From NCBI GenBank assembly GCA_018857735.1, contig JABMCL010002217.1:229501-293500 (forward strand): a DNA stretch of 64,000 nt. Reading direction: 5' to 3'. Below, piece by piece: positions 1 to 12,400 of the stretch (its first letter is position 1; the number at the start of each line of letters is the position of its first letter). This stretch comes from Alviniconcha marisindica (lineage: Eukaryota; Mollusca; Gastropoda; Provannidae). Under the pieces are notes generated by a model, which was not told the DNA's origin, made no database searches, and worked only from the letters and a program-made list of their open reading frames with translations. The translations under genes and the position numbers were made by a program.

Positions 1-1261
1 TGCAAGTCATTTGAGTATTTGCTGTTCTTGTTCACGTTCTCTTTCTGCCATGATGATAGGTAGTCGACGCAAGCAGGTGGCAGTTAGTATAGTTTTCATT
101 TTTCTTGATGAAAGCACTGCAAATGGGATAGTAGCTTTTGCTTTCCCTGGGCGAGTGGTCAGACAAACAGTTTGCAGGTTTTGCTTTCCTTACACTGGTA
201 TCATTAACAGTAGATTATTTACCAGTTTTTGCTTTCTTTATAATAATAACAGTAGATTATTTACCAGTTTTTGCTTTCCTTATAATAATGATCATAAATT
301 ATTTATTATTTATCATCCTTAATGATTGGCCATTTCCTGCAGGTTGCAACCATTCCTGTTTCCCAGTTTGCCATGTGATCCGCTTTGCTGGCCAATGTTT
401 ACTGAAATGAAATCAATTGAAAGGTCACAACTGAAAAAGTGTGGCTGGAGTTATTACGGTTTGAACTGTTCACCAGTCCGCGATGCATACCAAAGGCATG
501 CCATTAGCCTTGGCTCTCCATGTTACAGTGCAGCTTGGTCAGCCATGTCCGTGAGCAGGAATGGGTCTGCAGATGGACAGAAAATCAAACGTGGGAACTA
601 GAAATCCCAAAGGAAGAGGCATCTTACAATTAGGATGACAACCTTTTCATAATAAATGTGCCAGCAGACGTTTCATATAAAACATGAAAGGGTTAATGTT
701 CAAATTAACATTTACACATTAAAGTCTCAATCAGAGCTTCTTGCCATATGAAAATATCTGTGGTCATGTTTGTGAATTGCATGATTGTCAACTTTATGTT
801 TTCCTTAACACTGCCATTATGTACATGTAGACTGAGAACTAGGTCCATCTTGCATCACTCTGGCATGTCCTCTTGCCACCAGTCATCAACAAACATGAAG
901 CGATTTCTTGCTTTCTTAAAATGGAAATGGGTTTATTTTAAATTTTACAGTTGCAAATCATTCTCAAAGTCTTTGCTTGAATTCCATGTCCTTTTTATTT
1001 ATGTATGAGAGGTTGACATCATTAAGCGTCATTACCACGTAGCCACGTTGTATCAACTGCATTGTTTGGTTGAGAACATCACAGTAACCTGTGTACTGTA
1101 TATAAACATGTATTTGTATCTTATGAATTAAATAAGGAATTCCACAAAGTCTGCCTTGTCTCCTTTTGTCATCAGTTTTACTTTGACATGGATCCACCAG
1201 GTTAGGAGTTGCTGTCACAATCCCTTTAAGTGGCAAGAACAGTTCTGGTTTAGATGCCCTC
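1..1261. other. NUP37 3' flank without a recognisable gene
   Basis: No convincing exon was found on either strand. The stretch is AT-rich with a short imperfect tandem repeat near 182-290. On the minus strand a canonical AATAAA lies at 994-999 (TTTATT on the plus strand). It could be a distant polyadenylation signal for NUP37, which would place the 33-bp minisatellite inside the NUP37 3' UTR. The short open frames here look like chance. Confidence 0.5.
182..290. repeat. Short tandem repeat, about 50-bp unit
   Basis: Two to three imperfect copies of a unit containing cagtagattatttaccag followed by tttttgctttcctta. It was read directly from the sequence and resembles none of the larger arrays. 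Confidence 0.6.
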
Positions 1262-2896
1262 AGTGGTCCACAGATAGATCTGGTGAAGGATGCTCTATAA
1301 CCACAGACAGAGCTGGTGAAGGAGGCTCTATAACCACAGATAGATCTGGTGAAGGAGGCTCTATAACCACAGATAGATCTGGTGAAGGAGGAAGGCTCTA
1401 TAACCACAGAGCTGGTGAAGGATGCTCTATAACCACAGACAGAGCTGGTGAAGGAGGAAGGCTCTATAACCACAGATAGATCTGGTGAAAGAGGAAGGCT
1501 CTATAACCACAGACTGAGCTGGTGAAGGAGGAAGGCTCTATAACCACAGACAGAGCTGGTGAAGGAGGCTCTATAACCACAGACAGAGCTGGTGAAGGAT
1601 GCTCTATAACCACAGACAGACTGGTGAAGGATGCTCTATAACCACAGATAGATCTGGTGAAGGAGGCTCTATAACCACAGATAGATCTGGTGAAGGAGGA
1701 AGGCTCTATAACCACAGATAGCTGGTGAAGGAGGCTCTATAACCACAGACAGAGCTGGTGAAGGAGGAAGGCTCTATAACCACAGAAGACTGGTGAAGAG
1801 GAAGGCTCTATAACCACAGACAGAGCTGGTGAAGGAGGAAGGCTCTATAACCACAGACAGAGCTGGTGAAGGAGGAAGGCTCTATAACCACAGACAGAGC
1901 TGGTGAAGGAGGAAGGCTCTATAACCACAGACAGAGCTGGTGAAGGAGGCTCTATAACCACAGACAGAGCTGGTGAAGGAGGAGGCTCTATAACCACAGA
2001 CAGACTGGTGAAGGATGCTCTATAACCACAGACAGACTGGTGAAGGAGGAAGGCTCTATAACCACAGATAGATCTGGTGAAGGAGGAAGGCTCTATAACC
2101 ACAGACTGAGCTGGTGAAGGAGGAAGGCTCTATAACCACAGACAGAGCTGGTGAAGGAGGCTCTATAACCACAGACAGAGCTGGTGAAGGAGGAAGGCTC
2201 TATAACACAGACAGAGCTGGTGAAGGAGGAAGGCTCTATAACCACAGACAGAGCTGGTGAAGGAGGAAGGCTCTATAACCACAGACAGAGCTGGTGAAGG
2301 AGGAAGGCTCTATAAACACAGACAGAGCTGGTGAAGGAGGAAGGCTCTATAACCACAGACAGAGCTGGTGAAGGAGGAAGGCTCTATAAACACAGACAGA
2401 GCTGGTGAAGGAGGAAGGCTCTATAACCACTGACAGATCTGGTGAAGGAGGCTCTATAACCACAGACAGAGCTGGTGAAGGAGGAAGGCTCTATAACCAC
2501 AGACAGAGCTGGTGAAGGAGGAAGGCTCTATAACCACAGACAGAGCTGGTGAAGGAGGAAGGCTCTATAAACACAGACAGAGCTGGTGAAGGAGGAAGGC
2601 TCTATAACCACAGACAGAGCTGGTGAAGGAGGAAGGCTCTATAAACACAGACAGAGCTGGTGAAGGAGGAAGGCTCTATAACCACAGACAGACTGGTGAA
2701 GAGGAAGGCTCTATAACCACAGACAGAGCTGGTGAAGGAGGAAGGCTCTATAACCACAGACAGAGCTGGTGAAGGAGGCTCTATAACCACAGACAGAGCT
2801 GGTGAAGGAGGAAGGCTCTATAACCACTGACAGATCTGGTGAAGGAGGAAGGCTCTATAACCACAGACAGAGCTGGTGAAGGAGGAAGGCTCTAAC
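1262..2896. repeat. Minisatellite, about 33-bp unit, about 50 copies
   Basis: Tandem copies of a unit built from ggctctataaccacagacag and agctggtgaaggagga. Copies vary by an optional agga, cagatagatct in place of cagacagagct, and single substitutions. It lies 0.5 kb beyond the NUP37 stop codon. The length-variable linkers keep reading frames open for tens of codons, producing false open frames on both strands. Confidence 0.95.
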
Positions 2897-3341
2897 CTGC
2901 TATTGGCCTGGGCCCATATTTATGAAAGCAAATAGACACTGTAATCACATTTATCTTCTAAACAGTGATCATTAATAATCATGAGTGTTTCAATCTCTAC
3001 ATCCCCTGAATTTTACAGATGAAAACAGTAAAATAAGCAGCATTATAATTAAAATCCGGAAAGTAGACAATGCATAAAGTTACCACCCCCAAAAACAAAC
3101 TCTTCTTCCATGTACAGAACCAGGTTCACAGGGAAAGTTGCTGGTTCAGCAGTGAAGTCTTTTTGAACAGGTTGGGTTCAGGCTTTGGAAGCCTTAGCTT
3201 TTGTCTTTAGTACTGTTACTTGTTCTTGGAACACTCCTACTGTAGAGGTGAGGGAACTGTTCTTGCAGCACGGGAGCATGGGTGATGGCAACATACACAT
3301 TTCCCTTTCATTTTCTTCTGGTTTCGTGTTGACGAGATGAT

Positions 3342-3359
3342 GGGGGGGGGGGGGGGGGG
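3342..3359. repeat. Poly-G tract (18 G)
   Basis: An uninterrupted G run immediately beyond the NUP37 stop codon at 3361-3363. On the NUP37 transcript this is a poly-C run starting about 1 nt after the stop codon. Confidence 0.95.
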
Positions 3360-3360
3360 T

Positions 3361-3477
3361 TCAGGTGGATTCGACAACCCACAGGTGAACCTTCTGGTCC
3401 CCTCCCACTGCCAGCACTGGGAGAGAGCAGTGCCACGTCAGTCCGTAGGCCACAGGTAACGATGACGACACATGGAG
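3361..3477 (-). CDS. NUP37: NUP37 exon 7 (terminal coding exon)
   Basis: 117 nt, phase 0, residues 293-330 plus TGA (plus-strand tca at 3361-3363). The acceptor reads tttttgttcag before ctccatgtg. It encodes the last propeller blade, including GLTWH and AVGGDQKVHLWV, which align with the vertebrate C-terminus. Confidence 0.93.
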   Translation of the reverse strand, partial: LHVSSSLPVAYGLTWHCSLPVLAVGGDQKVHLWVVEST

Positions 3478-6400
3478 CTGAACAAAAAGGAAAACATGAT
3501 TGATTGATTTTTTAATTGGTGAAAGGAAAATTAATGAGTCCTGGGTTATCAAATTATTTCCTTCAGAAATGAAGCATTTCAGTGACCATCTGCCCACATG
3601 GTACCATTATGTTTAAAGAACTTTATCAGATACAGTTTTGGCATTTGCCTTCTCTACATAAAAAGTGCACATTTAAATAGAAAATACCTTTGTGAAAAAA
3701 CACCCCAAAAACCCAGCAACCACCACCAATTATATATACACACACAAAGCACACAAAATAAAATAGCCAAGTCTGGTGGCTGTAACTTGAATACATGTAC
3801 AAAATTAGGAAAGTAAAAAGCAGGTATGTGCTGTGACAAAGGGTTTGTGAAAAGCGAAAGGTTGTCTGTATGTGACAAGAATGTGGTGTGTGTGACGTGT
3901 AACAAAAGAATGTGGTTCGTGTGACAAAGGGTGTTGTACAGATGTGTGACAAAAAGTGGTTGGTTTGTGCTACAAGAATGGATTGGTGTGACAAACGGTG
4001 GTTTTGCATGTGACAAAGGGTGGTTTGTATAACAAAAACACATTTCCATATCTGACAAAGGGTGGTTGACGTATGACGAAAGTTGGTTTGGTTGAGCAAA
4101 GGTGGTTTCAGAGTGTCAATGGGGGTTTTGTGTATGGAAAAGGTTTATGGTTTGTCATGTATGTGTGGTTTGTGTGCGATGAAATGCATGTGCAAAATAA
4201 CGTGAAGAAATAAAACTTCACCTGTTGGTGACGAGTATTGAAGACCTTGACCTGCCGCTGAGGTCGCCCCAAGGTGGCCAACAGACTTTCGTGACATCGT
4301 GACCATCGGAAACTGCGTGCTCCTTCCACATGGGCCGGTCGTTTGTCTAGAGGTGTGCTGCAACATAAACACAGCACTGTCAGCGGTACACTTCAGCTCA
4401 GTCGTCTGTCTAGAGGTGTGCTGCAACATAAACACAGCACTGTCAGCAGTACACTTAACTCAGCTGTCTGTCTAGAGGTGTGCTGCAACATAAACACAGC
4501 ACTGTCAGCAGTACACTCAGCTGTCCGTCTAGAGGTGAGGTGTGCTGCAACAAAAACACAGCACTGTCAGCAGTACACTTCAACTCAGTCGTCTGTCTAG
4601 AGGTGTGCTGCAACAAAAGCACATCACTGTCAGCAGTACACTTAGCTGTCTGTCTAGAGGTGAGGTGTGCTGCAACAAAAACACAGCACTGTCAGCAGTA
4701 CACTTCAACTCAGTCGTCTGTCTAGAAGTGTGCTGCAACAAAAACACAGCACTGTCAGCAGTACACTTCAGCTCAGTCATCTGTCTAGAAGTGTGCTGCA
4801 ACAAAAACACAGCACTGTCAGCAGTACACTTCAACTCAGCTGTCTGTCTAGAGGTGTGCTGCAACAAAAACACAGCACTGTCAGCAGTACACTTCAACTC
4901 AGTCGTCTGTCTAGAGGTGTGCTGCAACAAAAAAACAGCACTGTCAGCAGTACACTTCAGCTCAGTTGTCTGTCTAGAGGTGTGCTTCAACTCTCATTGG
5001 TCTAGAGGTATGCTTCACCTCATCGTTTGTAAATTCATGCAACACTAAATATACACAGAATGGGACATGCATTTGAAAAAATATCTGTTAAACACATACT
5101 GCTTGAATGTCCTATTACCACAGAGGTATTTCAGAAAAATGAACATGATTTAAATGCTTGCAACAACGTAAGAGATTTTGTATAATACTGATGTTATAAA
5201 TCATATTGTTAAATTGATTGTTCATAGTCCTGTGGGTAAATTAGTGTCGTAAAAATATGTTTAAAAATGGTCCAACATCACCTCGATGTGGACAGACATA
5301 AAATATTGATTTGATTGACAGAGGTGTGCTTCACCTCAGTTGTTTGTCCAGAGGTGTGCTTCACCTCAGTTGTTTGTCCAGAGGTGTGCTTCACCTCAGT
5401 TGTTTGTCTAGGTGTGCTTCACCTCAGTTGTTTGTCCAGAGGTGTGCTTCACCTCAGTTGTTTGTCTAGAGGTGTGCTTCACCTCAGTTGTTTGTCCAGA
5501 GGTGTGCTTCACCTCAGTTGTTTGTCTAGAGGTGTGCTTCACCTCAGTTGTTTGTCCAGAGGTGTGCTTCACCTCAGTTGTTTGTCCAGAGGTGTGCTTC
5601 ATCTCAGTTGTTTGTCCAGAGGTGTGCTTCACCTCAGTAGTTTGTCCAGAGGTGTGCTTCACCTCAGTTGCTTGTCCAGAGGTGTGCTTCACCTCAGTTG
5701 TTTGTCCAGAGGTGTGCTTCACCTCAGTTGCTTGTCCAGAGGTGTGCTTCACCTCAGTTGTTTGTCTAGAGGTGTGCTTCACCTCAGTTGTTTGTCCAGA
5801 GGTGTGCTTCACCTCAGTTGTTTGTCCAGTGGTGTGCTTCACCTCAGTTGTTTGTCTAGAGGTGTGCTTCACCTCAGTTTGTCCAGAGGTGTGCTTCACC
5901 TCAGTTGTTTGTCTAGAGGTGTGCTTCACCTCAGTTGTTTGTCCAGAGGTGTGCTTCACCTCAGTTGTTTGTCCAGAGGTGTGCTTCACCTCAGTTGTTT
6001 GTCCAGAGGTGTGCTTCACCTCAGTTGTTTGTCCAGAGGTGTGCTTCAACTAGGTCATTTGTCTAGAGATGTACTTCAACTAGGTCATTTGTCTAGAGAT
6101 GTGCTTCAACTCCATCATTTTTCTCTAGAGGTGTGCCCCAGCTGGTTCTGGAAGATCGCCAAACAATTGCAAATAGCACACTTTCATTTGGGATTAGCAC
6201 AAAACCACACCTGGGTCCAGGAAAGAGCTGGGATACTGCAGAACCCTGCACCACCATTCTGGAAACATTACTGATAGACTGCATTTTACAAGACCTAAGT
6301 ACGCAAAAACAAACCACTGAGAGACTGCAAAATACCACACCTCACCCTAGGAAAAAGCCACAGACAATTTCCAAAAAGCACCACACCCTTCATTCTATGA

Positions 6401-9400
6401 ATGTCGGGACAAACTTCAGATTTCACACTTGCGGATTCATTCTATGTATAAGAGCACAGAACACCTCCCCTCAAGCTAGGAAATGCCTCTGTGGTGCACT
6501 GTCATTTGTCAGGAGAAACTTCAGATTTGACACTTATCAAATTCACCTTGTGTAAGTTAATAATAAGACTGGCCTACAAATGGTGAGACCAGCGGCCTTG
6601 AGCAGAACAGTCTTCCGCAAGAAGTTTCACAATCATTTTCAATGTAAACCCGTTTAGTGAAGGCATTCACATTCGACAGTACATCCTGGAAGTAGCATTT
6701 TGTCATGGGGCTCAACATTATTTTAAAATTTAGCTATCTTCGGTCATTTTCTCTTCTTTTTTTCTCTCCAGAAAAGAATGCTGATTTATATTCATATTCA
6801 ATTGTCACATACTAAATATGATTATAACCCTTGATGCCAACCTTGACATCGATGTGTCAAAGACGATCCAGTCAGAGCCAGCCACAGCACCGACCAACAG
6901 GCAGTTGTGTCTTGACCAATCGCAGTCGAGAAGTGGAGCTAAACCACAGCTGAGACTCATGATTGGCTGTTGGTTGCTGAGGCTGAAGAATCGAATGATG
7001 CCATCTTTCTGACCCACCATAAGCTGTAACACACACACACAACACACACACTTTAAAACATGTTCATTTTATCCACCACTGAGAAAGACGGAAACAGTGC
7101 AAAATTAGTAAATGAACGAATACGGTCTACTTGTAACTTCTCATGGCTAATGGACAGGACTTGGGAACTGTTTTCAGCCTGCTCTCATCAAAAGAAAATC
7201 TGTAATATGGCGTTGCTATCTGTTAGTGTGAACTGGACTCTTCCAACGCCGAGGGGCAGTGTGTGTCACCGTCAATAATATTAATAATGTACAGTCACCA
7301 TGCACTCATCAACGCCCTGAGCATTCACATGAGCCATGTATATTGACCTAAACAAATGTTCTACACACATATAGAGCAATGTCCTACTAATAAAATGTAC
7401 ATAAAGTATTATATGAAGCAAAAACAAAAAACAAGCGAATGCAATGAATTCAAACCATTTGTATGTATGCATGAATTCATCAATCATGCTCCCTTTGGCA
7501 CAGCATAGTGGGGAGATTGGTTCCATCAGTGGACCGTTTCATCAGAGGTTGCTTCATCAGATTTTGCTAACACACTGATATACCAGGCACTGTCAGTGTC
7601 AGTCTAAACATCAACTCCCTTCTCCCTCTCTTTACAAACCTTCATCAGTTCATCAGAGTGCCAGCATTGTCACAGTGTCAGTCTAAACATCAACTCCTTT
7701 CCCTCTTTTCACAAACCTTCATCAGTTCATCAGAGTGCCAGCATTGTCACAGTGTCAGTCTAAATATTAACTCCCTTCCCTCTTTTCACAAACCTTCATC
7801 AGTTCATCAGAGGTTGCTAGCACACTGATGTACCAGGCACTGTCACAGTGTCAGTCTAAACATCAACTCCCTTCTCCCTCTCTTCACAAACCTTCAGCGG
7901 TTCATCAGAGTGCCAGCACTGTCACTGTGTCAGTCTAAACATTACACTCCCTTCTCCTTTTTTTTTACAAACCTTCAGTGGTTCATCAGAGTGCCAGCAT
8001 GGTCACAGTGTCAGTCTAAACATCAACTCCCTTCTCCCTCTCTTTACAAACCTTCAGTGGTTCATCAGAGTGCCAGCACTGTCACAGTGTCAGTCTAAAC
8101 TGTAAACATCAACTCCCTTCTCCCTCTCTTTACAAACCTTCATCAGTTCATCAGAGTGCCAGCACTGTCACAGTGTCAGTCTAAACATCAACTCCCCTCT
8201 CTTTACAAACCTCAGTTCACGGTGCCACACACTGTTCACAAACCCCTTCCTCCACAACCTAGTTCATCAGAGTGCCAGCACTGTCACAGTGTCAGTCTAA
8301 ACATTACACTGCCTTCTCCCTCTCTTTACAAACCTTCAGTGGTTCATCAGAGTGCCAGCATGGTCACAGTGTCAGTCTAAAAACCCCCCAAACCTTCTAA
8401 GGCCACACCCTTGATACACCCTCTCCTCTTTTACAAACCTTCAGTGGTTCATCAAGTGCCAGCACTGTCACAGTGTCAATCTAAACATTACACTGCCTTC
8501 TCCCTCTCTTTACAAACCTTCAGCGGTTCATCAGAGTGCCAGCACTGTCACAGTGTCAGTCTAAACATTACACTGCCTTCTCCCTCTCTTTACAAACCTT
8601 CATTGGTTCATCAGAGTGCAAGTATACAGAGGTTGCCAGCATGCTGCCGCGCTAAGCATTGTCACTGTGTCAGTTTAATCCCTTCTCCCTCTCTTCACAA
8701 ACCTTCAGTGGTTCATCAGAGTGCAGGTATACAGAGGTTGCCAGCATGCTGCCGCGCTAAGCATTGTCACTGTGTCAGTTTAATCCCTTCTCCCTCTCTT
8801 TACAAACCTTCAGCGGTTCATCAGAGTGCAGGTATACAGAGGTTGCCAGCATGCTGCCGCGCTAAGCATTGTCACTGTGTCAGTTTAATCCCTTCTCCCT
8901 CTCTTCACAAACCTTCATTGGTTCATCAGAGTGCAGGTATACAGAGGTTGCCAGCATGCTGCCGCGCTAAGCATTGTCACTGTGTCAGTTTAATCCCTTC
9001 TCCCTCTCTTCACAAACCTTCAGTGGTTCATCTGAGTGCAGGTATACAGAGGTTGCCAGCATGCTGCCGCGCTAAGCATTGTCACTGTGTCAGTTTAATC
9101 CCTTCTCCCTCTCTTTACAAACCTTCAGTGGTTCATCAGAGTGCAGGTATACAGAGGTTGCCAGCATGCTGCCGCGCTAAGCATTGTCACTGTGTCAGTT
9201 TAATCCCTTCTCCCTCTCTTCACAAACCTTCATTGGTTCATCAGAGTGCAGGTATACAGAGGTTGCCAGCATGCTGCCGCGCTAAGCATTGTCACTGTGT
9301 CAGTTTAATCCCTTCTCCCTCTCTTCACAAACCTTTAGCGGTTCATCAGGATGCCAGCAAACAGCCATGCCAGGTGCTGTCAGTTTAAACATCATGCTCC

Positions 9401-12400
9401 CGTCTTCCTTTCGGCTCCACACTCGGCACGTCAGGTCATCGCCGGTGCTTGCCAGCTGGTCGTCTTCACCAGGGGCAAAGGTCACCGAGTTAACAAAGTC
9501 TGTGTGGCCCTTCAGGACCTGAAGACATCAGGAAAAAGTCATGACGCTTCTGAGAGTAACGGACAAATCCAACTTCATAGTACTCGGAAATAGACACAGC
9601 ATATTGTCATTTGTGAGAAACATGAATCAATACTTTGAAAATAAGCAGAAACAACAAAACAATCCACACTGCAAACTAACACAATGGACAATGGGCCTCC
9701 AAAGCTGCTCACTACACAACTAGGCAAATACCAGGCACAGGCCTGAAATACAGCCTGGAGATGCATTCCTCAAAGTTTAAGGGCGATACATTCTGTTTAA
9801 TCTTTCCTTACTGGAATAGACTGTGTATTTAGTACAAAGAATACTGGTATTCACTGAGGTGAGTTGGGGTGGGTGGGTGGGTGGGGAGGGTTGGATGCAG
9901 TGCTGGGTGCATTTTGCTCACCTAATACACGACATGTCACGTGAGCAGGTAAATCACGTTTTATGTTTTTGTTTTTATTTTGTTCAAGCTGTTTTTGTTT
10001 GAATATATATCCTCTTCTCTTCTGGTTGACTGGGCGTAAAACACCAAGTTACTTGCTTACTCTTCAAGCACTTCAGCAAGTATGGAAGTTTATACATGTA
10101 TATTATAACTGACACTACATTCCACTACAATAGCGTGACAATTTCCACGTGAAACTGCCAGGGGAAATGAAACAAAATTTTAATGCAAAATATAATTATC
10201 TTATCCTGGTTGACATCTTGGTCCCTCTTGATATGCCTGTCAAAATGGGAAGAGGGACCGAGACGTTAATCACAATAAAATAATAATTATATTTTGTAAC
10301 ACTGTTACAAACGTCATAACCAGCCTCTTAACCTTTTTTTGTGTGTATGTCACTGTGTGTGTGTGTGTGTTTTGGAATACAAGACTTCCCTGCATCATGG
10401 GGCACAACTGCACTGATCAGTGGCCAGTGCTACAAGACATCCATGAAGATTACAAGCCCACATGTGCCTCTACCCACTTTGAGGCCATAAGGACGATTAA
10501 AGAAAGTCCTCAATTCTGACTGAAACTAGCTCAGGTAATACAGTCAACTATTCAGGTGACAGTACCTGTGCGTCATTGGTGTCTTTTGCTGGATTCAAGT
10601 CGGATGTGAACACTCGCACATTGTGGTCATCACAACCAGCAGCAAAACTGAAAATCAGCCAAACAATGAATCACACATAAAATTATGATACAACAACATA
10701 AGGGGAAAAGAAACCATCTGAAGCAGCAGCAACCACTGTACGTTTCCCTCACCGGGAAAGTAGCTGCCACGCACTGCCAACAAAGAACCTCTCACTTGAT
10801 CTTGTTCCAATCCCACCATCTGCCATCATTTTAAGCTGGGTAAATTAAGCTTTGTATAGTCAGAATGCTTGTGTATGTGAGAGAGAGAGAGTGAGACTGT
10901 GGGTGGGTGAGTGGGTGTGCATGCGCTTAGAATAATTTCTATAGGCCAAGATTTTGCACTTTACAAACACTGAACTTATCTATCGTTATTTAAGGGAATG
11001 GCAAGTTCAGAATGACCAATTCATCAGCTGCGCTATCCAGGAGGCAGAGGCAAGATTTCTACCATGGCCTGAAGAATTCACAGCTGGGTGGAGAGGGGGT
11101 GTGGGAGATCGGGGGGGTGGGGGTTGGTGGGGGGGGGCAATTGTATCAGTCTTCTTTGTAGCAACAGTACAGAAGCAGCAGTTGGGTTGGTTTCTTGCTC
11201 TTCTTCTTCTTCACTTTACAAAGGTAGTACATCCATTTTTCAGTCAGGGAATAGCACTGTAGAAAATGTATTGTATTATTATTATTATTATGTATTAATG
11301 TGAGGGCTGATAAGTGATATAGTGATTTAACACAGGCTTTCCTGAGGATTTAGATTTCTGTATTATAAATTTATTGTTACTGTTAGACTCTGAACTGAAC
11401 AAAGTAAGCATACCACAGTTGTTTGTCCAGCACAGAAATGGATGTTTTGGGACTCCAGGCAAGGCAGGCAACGCCATGATCCATCTGAATGTCTTTGATA
11501 TGGGTGTAGTCCATGCCGTCCAGCTCTGAATCTTCTTCCTAGAACACCAACCAAACATGATGTAACAATGACTTCTTTCAAAAAATAAAAATAAATATTT
11601 TTATTTTTATGAGATATATATATTATAACTGATACATCAGAGTGATACATTGTGGTAAGTAGTTTTGAAACTTTTCTTAGGAACTACTCACTAACCTTCT
11701 CAGATTTGTTTTGAAATTCATTTGTCTAGTCGACAAGTGCTTAAACCTGATGAAGTCTGACTTCTTGCAGTCCACAACAACAGCCTGCCATCTGTCATTA
11801 AGGGAGCTCTGCATCCATGCTTGGCTTTGCCGCTGACTCCATAATGATGCTGGAGTAGCTCATGGAGCAGGAGACTATGGCTGACCTTGCTAAAGGCCTG
11901 GGTAAACAGGCCCCTGTAGTGTAGTGGTGGGCACTTTGGACTGTGGGTCAGAAGGCCTTGGGTTCAAAACCCACCCGTCATGTGGGATTTTTCAACCTTG
12001 ACTGGCTCCTACCCAGAGCTGGGAGTGACATAGGCCCAGTGGGAAGGCTGGGACCATGCTGCAAAGCTTCATCCACTTAACGGAAGGCTCTTTGAGTGGT
12101 GCTCTAACCATTTGACCAACACTGCAGGTTCTGCAGTTCCCTGCTGGTTAATTATGACAGCAGGTGTGGTCTGCAGCCCTGTCGAGTAGTCTCAAAGTCA
12201 AACTGAACTGGACCTCCATAGCATCATCAGTTAGTGAGTTACCATCCTCATCTATGTATCACTATCATTGAATAAAAAAAATAGTTTAATGTCTCAGCTT
12301 CTTGATGCTCTCTTGTGGTGAGGTCAGTCTTGGTGATCTTGCCTCCTTCCGTGCATGAAGGCTGAAGCAGTTCTGATCAAAGCCTTCAACGTCAGACTCA

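Larger units (their letters stand above)
9519..10565. other. NUP37 intron 3
   Basis: Unique intronic sequence with a G-rich patch near 9860-9890, a molluscan-type dispersed repeat fragment at 10018-10064 and a hairpin element at 10184-10298. No exon-like segment was seen. Confidence 0.6.

Noticed and set aside
1262..2896. CRISPR-like array
   Set aside because: Repeats are directly adjacent, with no unique spacers, in a eukaryotic intergenic region. It is a minisatellite.
5315..6274. 319-residue plus-strand and 213-residue minus-strand open frames
   Set aside because: They lie wholly on the 30-bp tandem array; a unit divisible by three keeps any stop-free frame open. The products are pure repeat with no family likeness.
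8411..9388. 325-residue plus-strand frame next to NUP37 exon 4
   Set aside because: It is antisense to copies of the NUP37 exon 4 edge; openness is due to the repeat.
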